From NCBI RefSeq assembly GCF_040930455.2, contig NZ_CP170494.1: a stretch of 64,000 nucleotides of DNA; one strand, written 5' to 3'. The position numbers were made by a program, and so were the translations under genes. Below, in pieces: positions 24,475-37,346 of this stretch. Numbering within the stretch: position 1 is the first letter of the stretch; each line of letters opens with the position of its first letter. Origin of the DNA: Neopusillimonas maritima (GTDB lineage Bacteria > Pseudomonadota > Gammaproteobacteria > Burkholderiales > Burkholderiaceae_B). The notes below the pieces were generated by a model. The model searched no databases. It was not told where the DNA came from and saw only the letters and a program-made list of their open reading frames with translations.

Positions 24475-25728
24475 TCAGATCTCCATCACTTTTCGGTAGT
24501 AGTGATACATGCCCCGTATCAGGGTTTCGGAAACATGCGTATCCGTGTCCTCAACATCGCGCCCGCCCAACTGCACCAGGTGCAACCCGTCTTTATCGGT
24601 ATGCATGTTGTCTTGCACCATGCCCATCACTTCACTGTCGTCACCCGAGACAAATCCGGCCGGGCCAAACAAATTGGCCTGATACAAACGGCGCTGCGTC
24701 ATGTCGGCCGTATCCTCTTCGAAACCGATATGCGTCCAGATGTAGTCGAAGTCACGTGGCCCGCGCGGGATCACCTGGCGCATCGCAACCGAGTTAATCT
24801 GCTGCTGAATAATCAAGCTGGGGAAAAGGCTTTGAATCACGGCGCTCGGGCCGTTCCACCATGTCTCGTCTTCCACATCAAGAAAGCGACCGTCATTCAA
24901 TTTCAAGTCTTCACGGAAACTGGCCACGCCCGCCGTTGCCTCGCCTTTGCCGCCCTGGTTGCGTACCGTCACCATGGCTGAATGACGGCGCTGTTCGTCC
25001 ATGACGTTTTCACATTCGTTATCGGCGCGCCACAAGCCAAAGTTCACAAACCAGGTGTGCAGCAACCCAGGGTGATAACAATCTTTCAGGTTTTCATGAA
25101 TCAACTTCCAGTTACCCGGTACGCGCTGACGGTTGTAGCCAAGCACGGTCAGTTTGCGTCCGTTGAATACCCGGTCGAAGTACTTCAGCATCGTCGGGCC
25201 AAGAAAGGTTTCGAAATCTTCCACTTCCGGATCGAAGCTGGCGAACACAACACCATTTCGCTCGGTAACCCCCAGCTTGCGCAGGCCATGTTCGTCGCGC
25301 TTGAAGTCAGCGGGCATCCCGCCTTTGCCTTTGATACCCCGCATATAGGGCACGCCCAACAAATTGCCCTTCAAGTCGTAATTCCACTGGTGATAAGGAC
25401 AGACGAACTCTTTGCGATTACCCGTGGCCTCGCGGCAAAACTGAACGCCGCGATGCGCACACCGGTTTTCAATCACGTTCACAGTGCCGTTTTCATCACG
25501 CACCATCAGCACGTTGCGCTCGCCAATCCAGGTACGCTTGAAATCGCCCGCATTCGGGATCTCACACGACAACCCCAAGTAACTCCAATGGGGTCCGTAA
25601 AACAACCGCTCCAGCTCACGCTGATAAATTTCCTCATCGGTATATAACCAAAACGGCACGCGAGAAGTGCCTTCTGTTTTCCAGACCTTCGGCTCGGACA
25701 CCGGCGGCAATGGACGTGGATCGTTCAT
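24475..25728 (-). CDS. Aromatic ring-hydroxylating dioxygenase alpha subunit (salicylate/anthranilate hydroxylase type)
   Basis: A 417-aa Rieske oxygenase. The [2Fe-2S] site is CAHRG (C-x-H) plus CPYH (C-x2-H), separated by 17 residues, near residues 90-110. The mononuclear iron site is NLKDCYHPGLLHTW (two His, plus the bridging Asp), with the late acidic ligand in GDDSEVMGMVQDNM. It starts the alpha-beta-ferredoxin operon, behind AGGAGAGCAGAC. The order resembles AndAc-AndAd-AndAb of anthranilate dioxygenases, but the substrate is not proven. It is probably regulated by the divergent LysR gene, given the 232-nt shared upstream region. Confidence 0.92.
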   Translation of the reverse strand: MNDPRPLPPVSEPKVWKTEGTSRVPFWLYTDEEIYQRELERLFYGPHWSYLGLSCEIPNAGDFKRTWIGERNVLMVRDENGTVNVIENRCAHRGVQFCREATGNRKEFVCPYHQWNYDLKGNLLGVPYMRGIKGKGGMPADFKRDEHGLRKLGVTERNGVVFASFDPEVEDFETFLGPTMLKYFDRVFNGRKLTVLGYNRQRVPGNWKLIHENLKDCYHPGLLHTWFVNFGLWRADNECENVMDEQRRHSAMVTVRNQGGKGEATAGVASFREDLKLNDGRFLDVEDETWWNGPSAVIQSLFPSLIIQQQINSVAMRQVIPRGPRDFDYIWTHIGFEEDTADMTQRRLYQANLFGPAGFVSGDDSEVMGMVQDNMHTDKDGLHLVQLGGRDVEDTDTHVSETLIRGMYHYYRKVMEI

Positions 25729-25828
25729 GTCTGCTCTCCTGTGGGTTGTTTTAGCGATGTTGCCAACCCTGCTTCAAAAATCGCCTGCGCAGCGCCATGA
25801 CCCCTACTTAACGTTGATACCATTTCCA

Positions 25829-25852
25829 CTACCTCGTATTATTGAGTGGTAG
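25829..25852. promoter_or_regulatory. Candidate LysR binding site in divergent promoter
   Basis: CTACC (25829-25833) and GGTAG (25848-25852) form an inverted repeat with a 14-nt AT-rich centre between the divergent alpha-subunit and LysR genes. This is the position expected for a LysR-type box. The arms are short, so this is only a candidate. Confidence 0.3.
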
Positions 25853-25960
25853 ATGTTGCAGCGCAGATAGCAAAGCAGGTGTAGCGCGCTTATGTGCCCA
25901 ATGTATTAGCCACCTATCTGGGTGTCCATGTCGTATTGGTTATGTCGTGTATATGAAAAA

Positions 25961-26905
25961 ATGAATATTACGGACCTGAACATCAAACTTTTGCTCACTT
26001 TTGAAGCAATGATTGTGCACCGCAACGTGACAGCCGCTGCAGAATCCATCGGGTTGACGCAACCCGCACTCAGCGTGTGTCTGAAGAAATTGCGCAAGAT
26101 GTTCAACGACCCTTTGTTCGTGCGTACGTCCCATGGAATGGAGCCCACCGCGTTTGCGCAAGGCCTCAAGGAACCCATTCTTGAAGCACTGGGTTTGCTG
26201 CGCCAATCGCTCACTCACGACCACCCTTTCGACCCCAGCACATCAACCCGCACTTTCAACATCATCATGACCGATATTGGTGCGCGGGTTTTTTTGCCTG
26301 CCATGCTCATGGAGTTGAGTCGGGTGGCCCCTCACGTCAACCTGAACACCTCGCAGATGCCGGTAAGGGATATTCGCGAGGCACTTGAAACCGGAGAAAC
26401 GGATCTGGCGCTGGGCTTTATTCAAGGTCTTTTCGCCGATAGCTACCAACAACAGCTTTTCCGCCGGTCTTACGTTTGTATTGTTCGGCGCGACCACCCG
26501 AAAATCAAAGACACCATCACGCTCGAGAACTACCTGAACATGCCGCACGCCGTGGTGTCGGCACCCGGCTCGGGGCACGATATTATTGAAAGCATCCTGG
26601 TCAAGAAGGGCTACCACAGAAGGGTTGCGCTACGCCTGTCGCATTTCCTGGCTATTCCGCTTATCGTGGCCAGCACGGATTTAATCGTGACCATTCCCAC
26701 CATGCTGGCCGAATCCTACTCGGTCGTGAACAACATCAAAGTTATCGAGCCGCCTATTGAATTTCCGGAATACACTGTTTCACAGTATTGGCATGCCCGG
26801 GTGCACAATGATCCCGGCCATCGCTGGCTGCGCGAACTGGTTTATCGCATGTTTCACGACAACGACCTCAGCCTGGAACACACACGATCCGAATTCGGCC
26901 TGTAG
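25961..26905 (+). CDS. LysR-family transcriptional regulator
   Basis: A 314-aa LysR-type regulator. The N-terminal winged helix reads LLLTFEAMIVHRNVTAAAESIGLTQPALS, followed by FNDPLFVRTSHGMEPT. The C-terminal part is a ligand-binding domain of the PBP2 type (NodD/NahR/LinR-like subgroup). I chose ATG 25961 because it yields the standard start MNITDLNIKLL; in-frame GTG/ATG codons at 25922 and 25928 would add 11-13 atypical residues. It is divergent from the oxygenase operon and probably activates it in response to substrate. Confidence 0.9.
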   Translation: MNITDLNIKLLLTFEAMIVHRNVTAAAESIGLTQPALSVCLKKLRKMFNDPLFVRTSHGMEPTAFAQGLKEPILEALGLLRQSLTHDHPFDPSTSTRTFNIIMTDIGARVFLPAMLMELSRVAPHVNLNTSQMPVRDIREALETGETDLALGFIQGLFADSYQQQLFRRSYVCIVRRDHPKIKDTITLENYLNMPHAVVSAPGSGHDIIESILVKKGYHRRVALRLSHFLAIPLIVASTDLIVTIPTMLAESYSVVNNIKVIEPPIEFPEYTVSQYWHARVHNDPGHRWLRELVYRMFHDNDLSLEHTRSEFGL

Positions 26906-26932
26906 GCCTTTTAGCAACCCGGCATCATTCTT

Positions 26933-27634
26933 ATGGCACGCCTGGCACGACTTTACGCTCCCAACACACCGCAACTGGTACAGGCCTATTTTGTCGAGGC
27001 CCTGGCCGGCCCTAACGAAGCCACGCCGGTCGAGCCCCTGGATATGTTGTCGGGCTGGTTGCAACATTGCGCGCAGGAACATCATGTTGCGATACATGGC
27101 TGGGCATTGCTGACCGATCGCCTTGTTTTCCTGGCAACGCCCGCACAGCGCCCCGGCATTGCCCGGCTGATGCAGGCCATCGGGCGGCGCTACGCTACCC
27201 GGTTGAAAACAGGTCGCGTATTCGAAGGTCGTTATCGCAGTGCCCTGGTCGAACCGGGGAAGTGGGTTTTGCCGGTGCTGGTATGGCTCGACACCCAACC
27301 AGTCCAGCACGGTCATGTCGACCATGCCGAAAACTGGCCATGGTCATCGGCGGCGTATCACACCGGTTTGAATCTGAAGCCCAACACCTGGGCAACCGAC
27401 CATGCCGACTACTGGGAATTGGGCAACACCCCTTTCGAGCGCCAGGCCACCTTCAGAGACCTGTTGAACGAGAGCTTAAGCGCCAACAGGCGCCAGCAGA
27501 TTGAAAAGGCCCTGTTTGGCCAGTGGGCGCTTGGCGATGAAGCATTCCTGCACAACCTGGCGCCCATTGTCAGTCGCCGCATCACACCCGCAAAGCGCGG
27601 GCGCCCGCGCAAGAAAGCCAACCTCGCATCGTAA
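26933..27634 (+). CDS. RAYT-like (IS200/REP-associated transposase) protein with HUH motif lost
   Basis: A 233-aa protein matching the REP-associated tyrosine transposase layout: VAIHGWALLTDRLVFLATP, GIARLMQAIGRRYATRL, FEGRYRSALVE, and ENWPWSSAAYH. The metal-binding HxH of the usual NHVHLL segment reads DRLVFL here (Arg-63, Val-65), and the Tyr-rich helix reads WVLPVLVWLD. The C-terminus has a basic GRPRKK AT-hook-like tail. It is therefore probably catalytically dead but maintained as a full-length ORF. It lies 27 nt after the LysR gene. A DNA-binding role is possible but not shown. Confidence 0.75.
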   Translation: MARLARLYAPNTPQLVQAYFVEALAGPNEATPVEPLDMLSGWLQHCAQEHHVAIHGWALLTDRLVFLATPAQRPGIARLMQAIGRRYATRLKTGRVFEGRYRSALVEPGKWVLPVLVWLDTQPVQHGHVDHAENWPWSSAAYHTGLNLKPNTWATDHADYWELGNTPFERQATFRDLLNESLSANRRQQIEKALFGQWALGDEAFLHNLAPIVSRRITPAKRGRPRKKANLAS

Positions 27635-27814
27635 ATAACAGCGCGGCCATAACAGCGCAGCCGCCGGTTGCCTCTACATTGCCTCCCTTTGTCTTGCACA
27701 CGGTACTTGTTACCGGAAATAACCGTATTTTCAAGACGTTTTCTGGAAATACATTAATACTTTCATTAGGTTAAAGTACGTCCCCATTTTTTTAACATTT
27801 ACTGGTGATTCTTA

Positions 27815-27839
27815 TTAATTAGGGACGCACCCTAATTAA
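27815..27839. promoter_or_regulatory. 25-nt perfect inverted repeat upstream of gltB
   Basis: TTAATTAGGG (27815-27824) and CCCTAATTAA (27830-27839) flank a 5-nt centre, about 80 nt before gltB ATG. It lies in an AT-rich stretch with promoter-like composition. This looks like a dimeric regulator site, or an mRNA hairpin if transcribed. The binding protein is unknown. Confidence 0.5.
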
Positions 27840-27920
27840 AAACACTTGCCAAGTTCATGATATCGCGTTAATTTCTAGGCCTTCACCGCGAACCCAATGC
27901 GGAAAAACAGGAGTTTTTCT

Positions 27921-32648
<4,728 letters not shown>

Positions 32649-32659
32649 GGAATAGAACA

Positions 32660-34123
32660 ATGGGCAAAATTACTGGATTTCTTGAATTCGAGCGCCTTTC
32701 CGAGGCGCAGCAAGCACCGAAAGAACGCGTAAAGCACTGGAAAGAGTTTGTAATTACGCTTTCCGACGAAGACGCCAAAGTACAAGGGGCGCGCTGCATG
32801 GACTGCGGTATTCCCTTCTGTAGCAGCGGCTGCCCGGTGAATAACATTATTCCCGACTTCAACGACCTGGTGTACCAGCAAGACTGGGCCCGCGCGCTGG
32901 AAGTGCTGCATTCCACCAACAACTTTCCCGAGTTCACCGGCCGCATCTGCCCCGCTCCCTGCGAGGCCGCCTGCACCCTGAACATTAATGACGACGCCGT
33001 GGGCATCAAGTCGATTGAGCACGCCATTATCGACAAAGGCTGGCAAGAAGGCTGGGTGGCGCCTGAGCCCCCCAACCGCAAAACCGGCAAGAAAGTGGCT
33101 GTAGTAGGTTCCGGCCCCGCCGGACTGGCCTGTGCCCAGCAGCTGGCGCGCGCCGGCCATTCCGTGACGGTGTTCGAAAAGAACAACCGCATCGGCGGCC
33201 TGCTGCGTTACGGCATCCCCGACTTCAAACTGGAAAAGTCGCACATCGACCGCCGTCTGGCACAAATGGAAGCGGAAGGCGTGGAGTTTCAGTCATCCAC
33301 CTATGTAGGCAATGAAGCCGACGCAGGCGAAGGCTTAACCGTCCGCACCCCGGAATCGCTTAAAGAAGAGTTCGACGCCGTGGTCCTTACCGGTGGTGCG
33401 GAAAGCCCGCGCGACCTGCCCATTACCGGGCGCGACCTGAACGGTATCCACTTCGCCATGGAGTTCCTGACCCAACAAAATAAAGTCAACGCGGGCGACC
33501 GCGTGGCCAAGCAAATTTCGGCCAAAGGCAAGCACGTTATTGTGATCGGCGGCGGCGACACCGGCTCCGACTGCGTAGGTACCAGCCACCGCCACGGCGC
33601 AGCCTCGGTAACCCAGTTCGAACTCATGCCCCGCCCGCCCGAGTCGGAAGACAAAGACCTTACCTGGCCCTACTGGCCGCTAAAACTGCGTACCTCTTCT
33701 TCCCAGGAAGAAGGCGGCGAACGCGACTGGGCCGTTTCCACCAAAGCCTTTGAAGGCAAAGGCGGCAAAGTGGAAAAACTCACTGCCGTGCGCGTGGAAT
33801 GGTTTAAAGACAAAGCCACCGGCCAAATGAAAATGCGCGAAGTGGAAGGTTCGGAGTTCGAACTAAAAGCCGATCTGGTTCTGTTGGCCATGGGGTTTGT
33901 TTCTCCCATGAAAAACGTGCTGGACTCTTTCGGTATCGAGCTGGACAACCGTGGTAACGCCAAAGCCAACACTGAAGACTACCGCACCAGCGACAGCAAG
34001 GTGTTCGCCGCCGGCGACATGCGCCGTGGCCAGTCTTTGGTGGTGTGGGCCATTCGCGAAGGCCGTCAGGCCGCACGTGCGGTCGATGAGTTCCTGATGG
34101 GGGCTTCCACGCTGCCGCGTTAA
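32660..34123 (+). CDS. gltD: Glutamate synthase (NADPH) small subunit
   Basis: A 487-aa FAD/4Fe-4S protein. N-terminal cysteine clusters (CMDCGIPFCSSGCPVNN, GRICPAPCEAACTL) are followed by the FAD site VAVVGSGPAGLACAQQLA and the NADPH site VIVIGGGDTGSDCVGTS. The C-terminal FAD motif is VFAAGDMRRGQSLVVWAIREG. It oxidises NADPH and passes electrons to GltB. ATG is behind AAGGAATAG. The hairpin at 34167-34194 follows it. Confidence 0.97.
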   Translation: MGKITGFLEFERLSEAQQAPKERVKHWKEFVITLSDEDAKVQGARCMDCGIPFCSSGCPVNNIIPDFNDLVYQQDWARALEVLHSTNNFPEFTGRICPAPCEAACTLNINDDAVGIKSIEHAIIDKGWQEGWVAPEPPNRKTGKKVAVVGSGPAGLACAQQLARAGHSVTVFEKNNRIGGLLRYGIPDFKLEKSHIDRRLAQMEAEGVEFQSSTYVGNEADAGEGLTVRTPESLKEEFDAVVLTGGAESPRDLPITGRDLNGIHFAMEFLTQQNKVNAGDRVAKQISAKGKHVIVIGGGDTGSDCVGTSHRHGAASVTQFELMPRPPESEDKDLTWPYWPLKLRTSSSQEEGGERDWAVSTKAFEGKGGKVEKLTAVRVEWFKDKATGQMKMREVEGSEFELKADLVLLAMGFVSPMKNVLDSFGIELDNRGNAKANTEDYRTSDSKVFAAGDMRRGQSLVVWAIREGRQAARAVDEFLMGASTLPR

Positions 34124-34166
34124 TTTTGATGTCCCTGCCTTGTGGTCTGCTTATCAGGCCAATCAC

Positions 34167-34194
34167 CGGCCGCCTCTGGAAACAGGGGTGGCCG
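34167..34194 (+). terminator. GAAA-capped hairpin after gltD, terminator-like without U tail
   Basis: CGGCCGCCTCTG (34167-34178), loop GAAA, CAGGGGTGGCCG (34183-34194): a 12-bp stem with two G-U pairs when read as RNA. No T run follows, so intrinsic termination would be weak. It may stabilise the gltBD 3' end. Confidence 0.4.
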
Positions 34195-34213
34195 ATGTTG
34201 TATGGTTGTGGGC

Positions 34214-34219
34214 TACAAT
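34214..34219 (+). promoter_or_regulatory. Possible -10 element of the mla operon
   Basis: TACAAT matches TATAAT at five of six positions, 28 nt before the mlaF ATG. No good -35 lies at the right distance. A weak call. Confidence 0.3.
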
Positions 34220-34247
34220 GCAACGCTAAATTTCCAACCCTAAGCCT

Positions 34248-35075
34248 ATGACGCCAGAAGCCACGCAACAGAACGAGCTACTGCGGTTTTCGAATGCCGC
34301 GCTGGGCTATGGTGACTTCACCGTGCTCAAAGACATCGACATGCATATTTGTCGAGGTCAGGTCGTGGCCATGATGGGCGGATCGGGCTCGGGCAAAACC
34401 ACGCTGTTGCGCGCGGCCACGGGGCAAATCTTTGCCCAGAAAGGCACCATCCACGCATTCGGGCAGAACATCGCCGACACCTCGCACAGCCAATTGCAGT
34501 CCCTGCGCCAGCGCATGGGTGTGCTGTTCCAGCAAGGCGCCTTGTTCACCGACCTGAACGTGTTTGAAAATGTGGCCTTCCCTCTGCGTGAACATACCGC
34601 GTTGTCGGAAGAAGAAATCACCGCCAAGGTGTTGGAAAAACTGAACGACGTAGGGCTGCGGGCGGCCGCACACTTGGGCATTAGCGAAATTTCCGGCGGT
34701 ATGGCGCGGCGCGTGGCGCTGGCGCGTGCCATTGTGCTGGAACCCGAACTGATTCTGTACGACGAACCCTTTGCCGGGCTCGACCCCATTTCCCTGGGAA
34801 TCACCGCGCGGCTTATTCGCGATCTCACCAACCGCCTGAATTGTGCGTCGATTCTGATCACCCACGACGTAGCCGACTCGTTCGCCATTGCAGACCACAT
34901 CTATATTGTGGGCCAGGGCAAACTGCTGGCGCACGGCACGCCGCAGGAAATGCGCGAATCCACCGACCCGTACATTGAACAATTCCTTACCGGCGAACCC
35001 GACGGCCCCATTGCCTTCAATTATCCGGAAACGCCTGCGTTCAAAAACTGGCTGAATAAGAAGGGGCGTTCATGA
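34248..35075 (+). CDS. mlaF: Phospholipid-transport ABC ATPase MlaF
   Basis: A 275-aa ATPase with Walker A GGSGSGKTT, signature EISGGMARR, and Walker B LILYDEPFAGLDPIS, typical of MlaF/Ttg2A (MARR rather than the common QQ). With MlaE and MlaD it forms the inner-membrane complex that moves phospholipids between the inner membrane and periplasmic MlaC to keep outer-membrane lipid asymmetry. It is first in an mlaF-E-D-A-C operon. Its stop overlaps the mlaE start. Confidence 0.95.
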   Translation: MTPEATQQNELLRFSNAALGYGDFTVLKDIDMHICRGQVVAMMGGSGSGKTTLLRAATGQIFAQKGTIHAFGQNIADTSHSQLQSLRQRMGVLFQQGALFTDLNVFENVAFPLREHTALSEEEITAKVLEKLNDVGLRAAAHLGISEISGGMARRVALARAIVLEPELILYDEPFAGLDPISLGITARLIRDLTNRLNCASILITHDVADSFAIADHIYIVGQGKLLAHGTPQEMRESTDPYIEQFLTGEPDGPIAFNYPETPAFKNWLNKKGRS

Positions 35076-35857
35076 GCATCGTGAATTTCATCAGCGCCAT
35101 TGGCCGCCACATCCGCGAATCAATTGTGTCGCTGGGCGCCTTCACCCGTTTATTCATCGCCATTCTGGCGCGCAGCGGCTCCGCGCTGAAACGCCCTGGG
35201 CTGGTGGCTCAGCAAATCCATTTCATCGGTAACTACTCGCTCATTATTATTGCCGTATCGGGCTTGTTTGTTGGCTTTGTGCTGGGCCTGCAAGGCTATT
35301 ACACACTCAACCGTTATGGCTCGGAAGAAGCCCTGGGCCTGCTGGTGGCGCTGTCTTTAGTGCGCGAGCTGGGCCCCGTGGTGACCGCGCTACTGTTCGC
35401 CGGGCGGGCCGGTACCTCGTTAACCGCTGAAATCGGCCTGATGAAAGCCGGTGAACAACTGGCTGCCATGGAAGTCATGGCGGTTGACCCGATTCGTCGT
35501 GTGCTGGTCCCGCGTTTCTGGGGCGGCTTTATTGCCATGCCCATTCTGGCAGCCGTCTTTTCCATGGTCGGCATCATCGGCGGCTGGGTAGTGGGCGTAC
35601 TTATGATCGGCATCGACGCAGGCGTTTTCTGGTCGCAAATGCAAAACGGCGTGGATATTTTCAAAGACGTGGCCAACGGCGTAGTGAAAAGCGTTATTTT
35701 CGGCGCCGCGGTAACCTTGATTGCGCTCTACGAAGGTTGGAACGCCAAAGCCACACCCGAAGGCGTGGCTCATGCCACCACCCGTACGGTGGTCAGCGGC
35801 GCGCTGGTGGTACTGGGGCTCGACTTCCTGCTCACCGCCTTGATGTTCAGCAATTAA
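35072..35857 (+). CDS. mlaE: Phospholipid-transport permease MlaE
   Basis: A 261-aa integral membrane protein with five to six hydrophobic segments. Family segments are LVRELGPVVTALLFAGRAG and EIGLMKAGEQLAAMEVMAVDP. It is the permease of the Mla complex. The start overlaps mlaF (ATGA). Confidence 0.95.
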   Translation: MSIVNFISAIGRHIRESIVSLGAFTRLFIAILARSGSALKRPGLVAQQIHFIGNYSLIIIAVSGLFVGFVLGLQGYYTLNRYGSEEALGLLVALSLVRELGPVVTALLFAGRAGTSLTAEIGLMKAGEQLAAMEVMAVDPIRRVLVPRFWGGFIAMPILAAVFSMVGIIGGWVVGVLMIGIDAGVFWSQMQNGVDIFKDVANGVVKSVIFGAAVTLIALYEGWNAKATPEGVAHATTRTVVSGALVVLGLDFLLTALMFSN

Positions 35858-35926
35858 ATTCACCCCAACCCCACGCCAAACCATTGTTTTAATGACGGAA
35901 CGAACACATTAACGGAACAAACCATC

Positions 35927-36415
35927 ATGACACGTGTTAAAACCGATTTCTGGGTAGGCCTTTTCGTGCTGCTGGGCATTCTTGCCCTGGTGTTCCTGGC
36001 ATTGCGGGCCGGCAACCTCAGCTCGTTTTCATTTGCGTCCAACTACCAGGTGCAGGGTTATTTCGACAACCTGGGCGGCCTTAAAGTACGGGCGCCCGTG
36101 AAGAGCAGCGGCGTCGTGGTCGGCCGGGTGGCATCCATTTCATTCGACAACCAGCGCTATCAGGCACTGGTTACCATGGACGTCGAATCGCAATACGAAT
36201 TTCCGTCCGACTCCTCCGCTTCAATTCTTACTTCGGGCCTGCTGGGCGAACAATATATTGGCCTGACACCCGGCGGAGATGACAAAATGCTGGAAAACGG
36301 CGGTACCATTCAGTTTACGCAAAGTGCAGTGGTGCTTGAAGAACTCATCAGCAAGTTCCTGTACAGTTCAGCAAGCGACCAAGGCACACCCCAACCGTTG
36401 CAAGATCCACAATAA
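35927..36415 (+). CDS. mlaD: MCE-domain lipid-binding protein MlaD
   Basis: A 162-aa protein with one N-terminal membrane anchor (VGLFVLLGILALVFLALR) and one MCE domain (VQGYFDNLGGLKVRAPVKSSG, GLLGEQYIGLTPGG). It forms a hexameric ring that passes phospholipid to MlaC. Start ATG 69 nt after mlaE. The length agrees with short beta-proteobacterial MlaD. Confidence 0.95.
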   Translation: MTRVKTDFWVGLFVLLGILALVFLALRAGNLSSFSFASNYQVQGYFDNLGGLKVRAPVKSSGVVVGRVASISFDNQRYQALVTMDVESQYEFPSDSSASILTSGLLGEQYIGLTPGGDDKMLENGGTIQFTQSAVVLEELISKFLYSSASDQGTPQPLQDPQ

Positions 36416-36440
36416 AATACGCAAAACAGAGAAGCGCAAA

Positions 36441-37319
36441 ATGAAAATATCAATGCCCACGCCGCTCCGCTCACGCCTTGCCAGGGTACTGCCCGTGCTG
36501 GCCCTAACCGTTGCTGTTGCCGGTTGCGTACACGTACCCAACCCCAGCCCGAACGACCCCTGGGAAAGCTATAACCGCAGCATGTTTGCATTCAATGATA
36601 CGGTCGACAAGGCCTTCCTGAAGCCCATTGCACAAGGCTATGAGGCAGTGGTGCCGCAGCCGGCCCGCAGTTGTGTCAGCAACGTCTTCAACAATTTCAA
36701 AGACGTTTGGTCATCCTTCAACAGTTTCCTGCAAGGCCGCCCATTCGACGGCATTAACTCGTTCGGCCGGGTACTCATGAATTCCACGCTGGGGATCGGC
36801 GGCTGTATCGACGTAGCCTCCATGAAAGGCGTACCCCGCGTTGTAAATGATTTCGGCATCACCCTGGGCGTATGGGGCTTCGGGCCCGGGCCTTACGTGG
36901 TACTGCCGTTCCTGGGGGCCAGCAACCTGCGCGATGGTACCAGCACCGTTGCCTGGTTCGCCTACGATTACTCACCACCTTACGCGCCCATCTTCGCCAT
37001 CGATAACATTCCGGTACGCAACAGTATTATTGCCCTGGCCGTTGTCGACTTACGCGCCAGCCTGCTGAGCGCCGACGAAATGGTCGACCGTATCGCACTT
37101 GACCGCTACGCCTTTATTCGCGACGCTTACATCCAACGCCGCGCGGCACTGGTACAGGGCCAGCATGTTGACCCGAACACCACGCCCGAAGGCTTGCCCA
37201 AATACGAAGATAACGACACGCTACCCGATTACTCAGACGACGATATGAACGGTGAAGACGCAGCAGGGGAAAGCAATGCAGGTCCCTCGGGCTCTTCCCC
37301 ACAAGCAGCCGGCCAATAA
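36441..37319 (+). CDS. mlaA: Outer-membrane lipoprotein MlaA (VacJ)
   Basis: A 292-aa lipoprotein with signal peptide and lipobox VAVAGC. The VacJ domain includes DPWESYNRSMFAFNDTVDKAFLKP, and GVPRVVNDFGITLGVWGFGPGPY is the core segment. The C-terminal acidic tail is low complexity. It extracts mislocalised phospholipid from the outer leaflet. In E. coli mlaA is elsewhere, while here it sits between mlaD and mlaC. I chose ATG 36441 because it starts the signal peptide; the reading that begins inside mlaD does not. Confidence 0.94.
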   Translation: MKISMPTPLRSRLARVLPVLALTVAVAGCVHVPNPSPNDPWESYNRSMFAFNDTVDKAFLKPIAQGYEAVVPQPARSCVSNVFNNFKDVWSSFNSFLQGRPFDGINSFGRVLMNSTLGIGGCIDVASMKGVPRVVNDFGITLGVWGFGPGPYVVLPFLGASNLRDGTSTVAWFAYDYSPPYAPIFAIDNIPVRNSIIALAVVDLRASLLSADEMVDRIALDRYAFIRDAYIQRRAALVQGQHVDPNTTPEGLPKYEDNDTLPDYSDDDMNGEDAAGESNAGPSGSSPQAAGQ

Positions 37320-37346
37320 GCGCCGGCCTCAAGGAGTTTTATTTAC

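Noticed and set aside
26933..27634. Active insertion sequence around the RAYT-like gene
   Set aside because: No flanking inverted repeats or target duplication were seen, and the catalytic HUH motif is absent.
27635..27814. ATAACAGCGC direct repeat and CGGTA/TACCG inverted repeat before gltB
   Set aside because: Short arms and common sequence; not clearly more than chance compared with the perfect repeat at 27815-27839.
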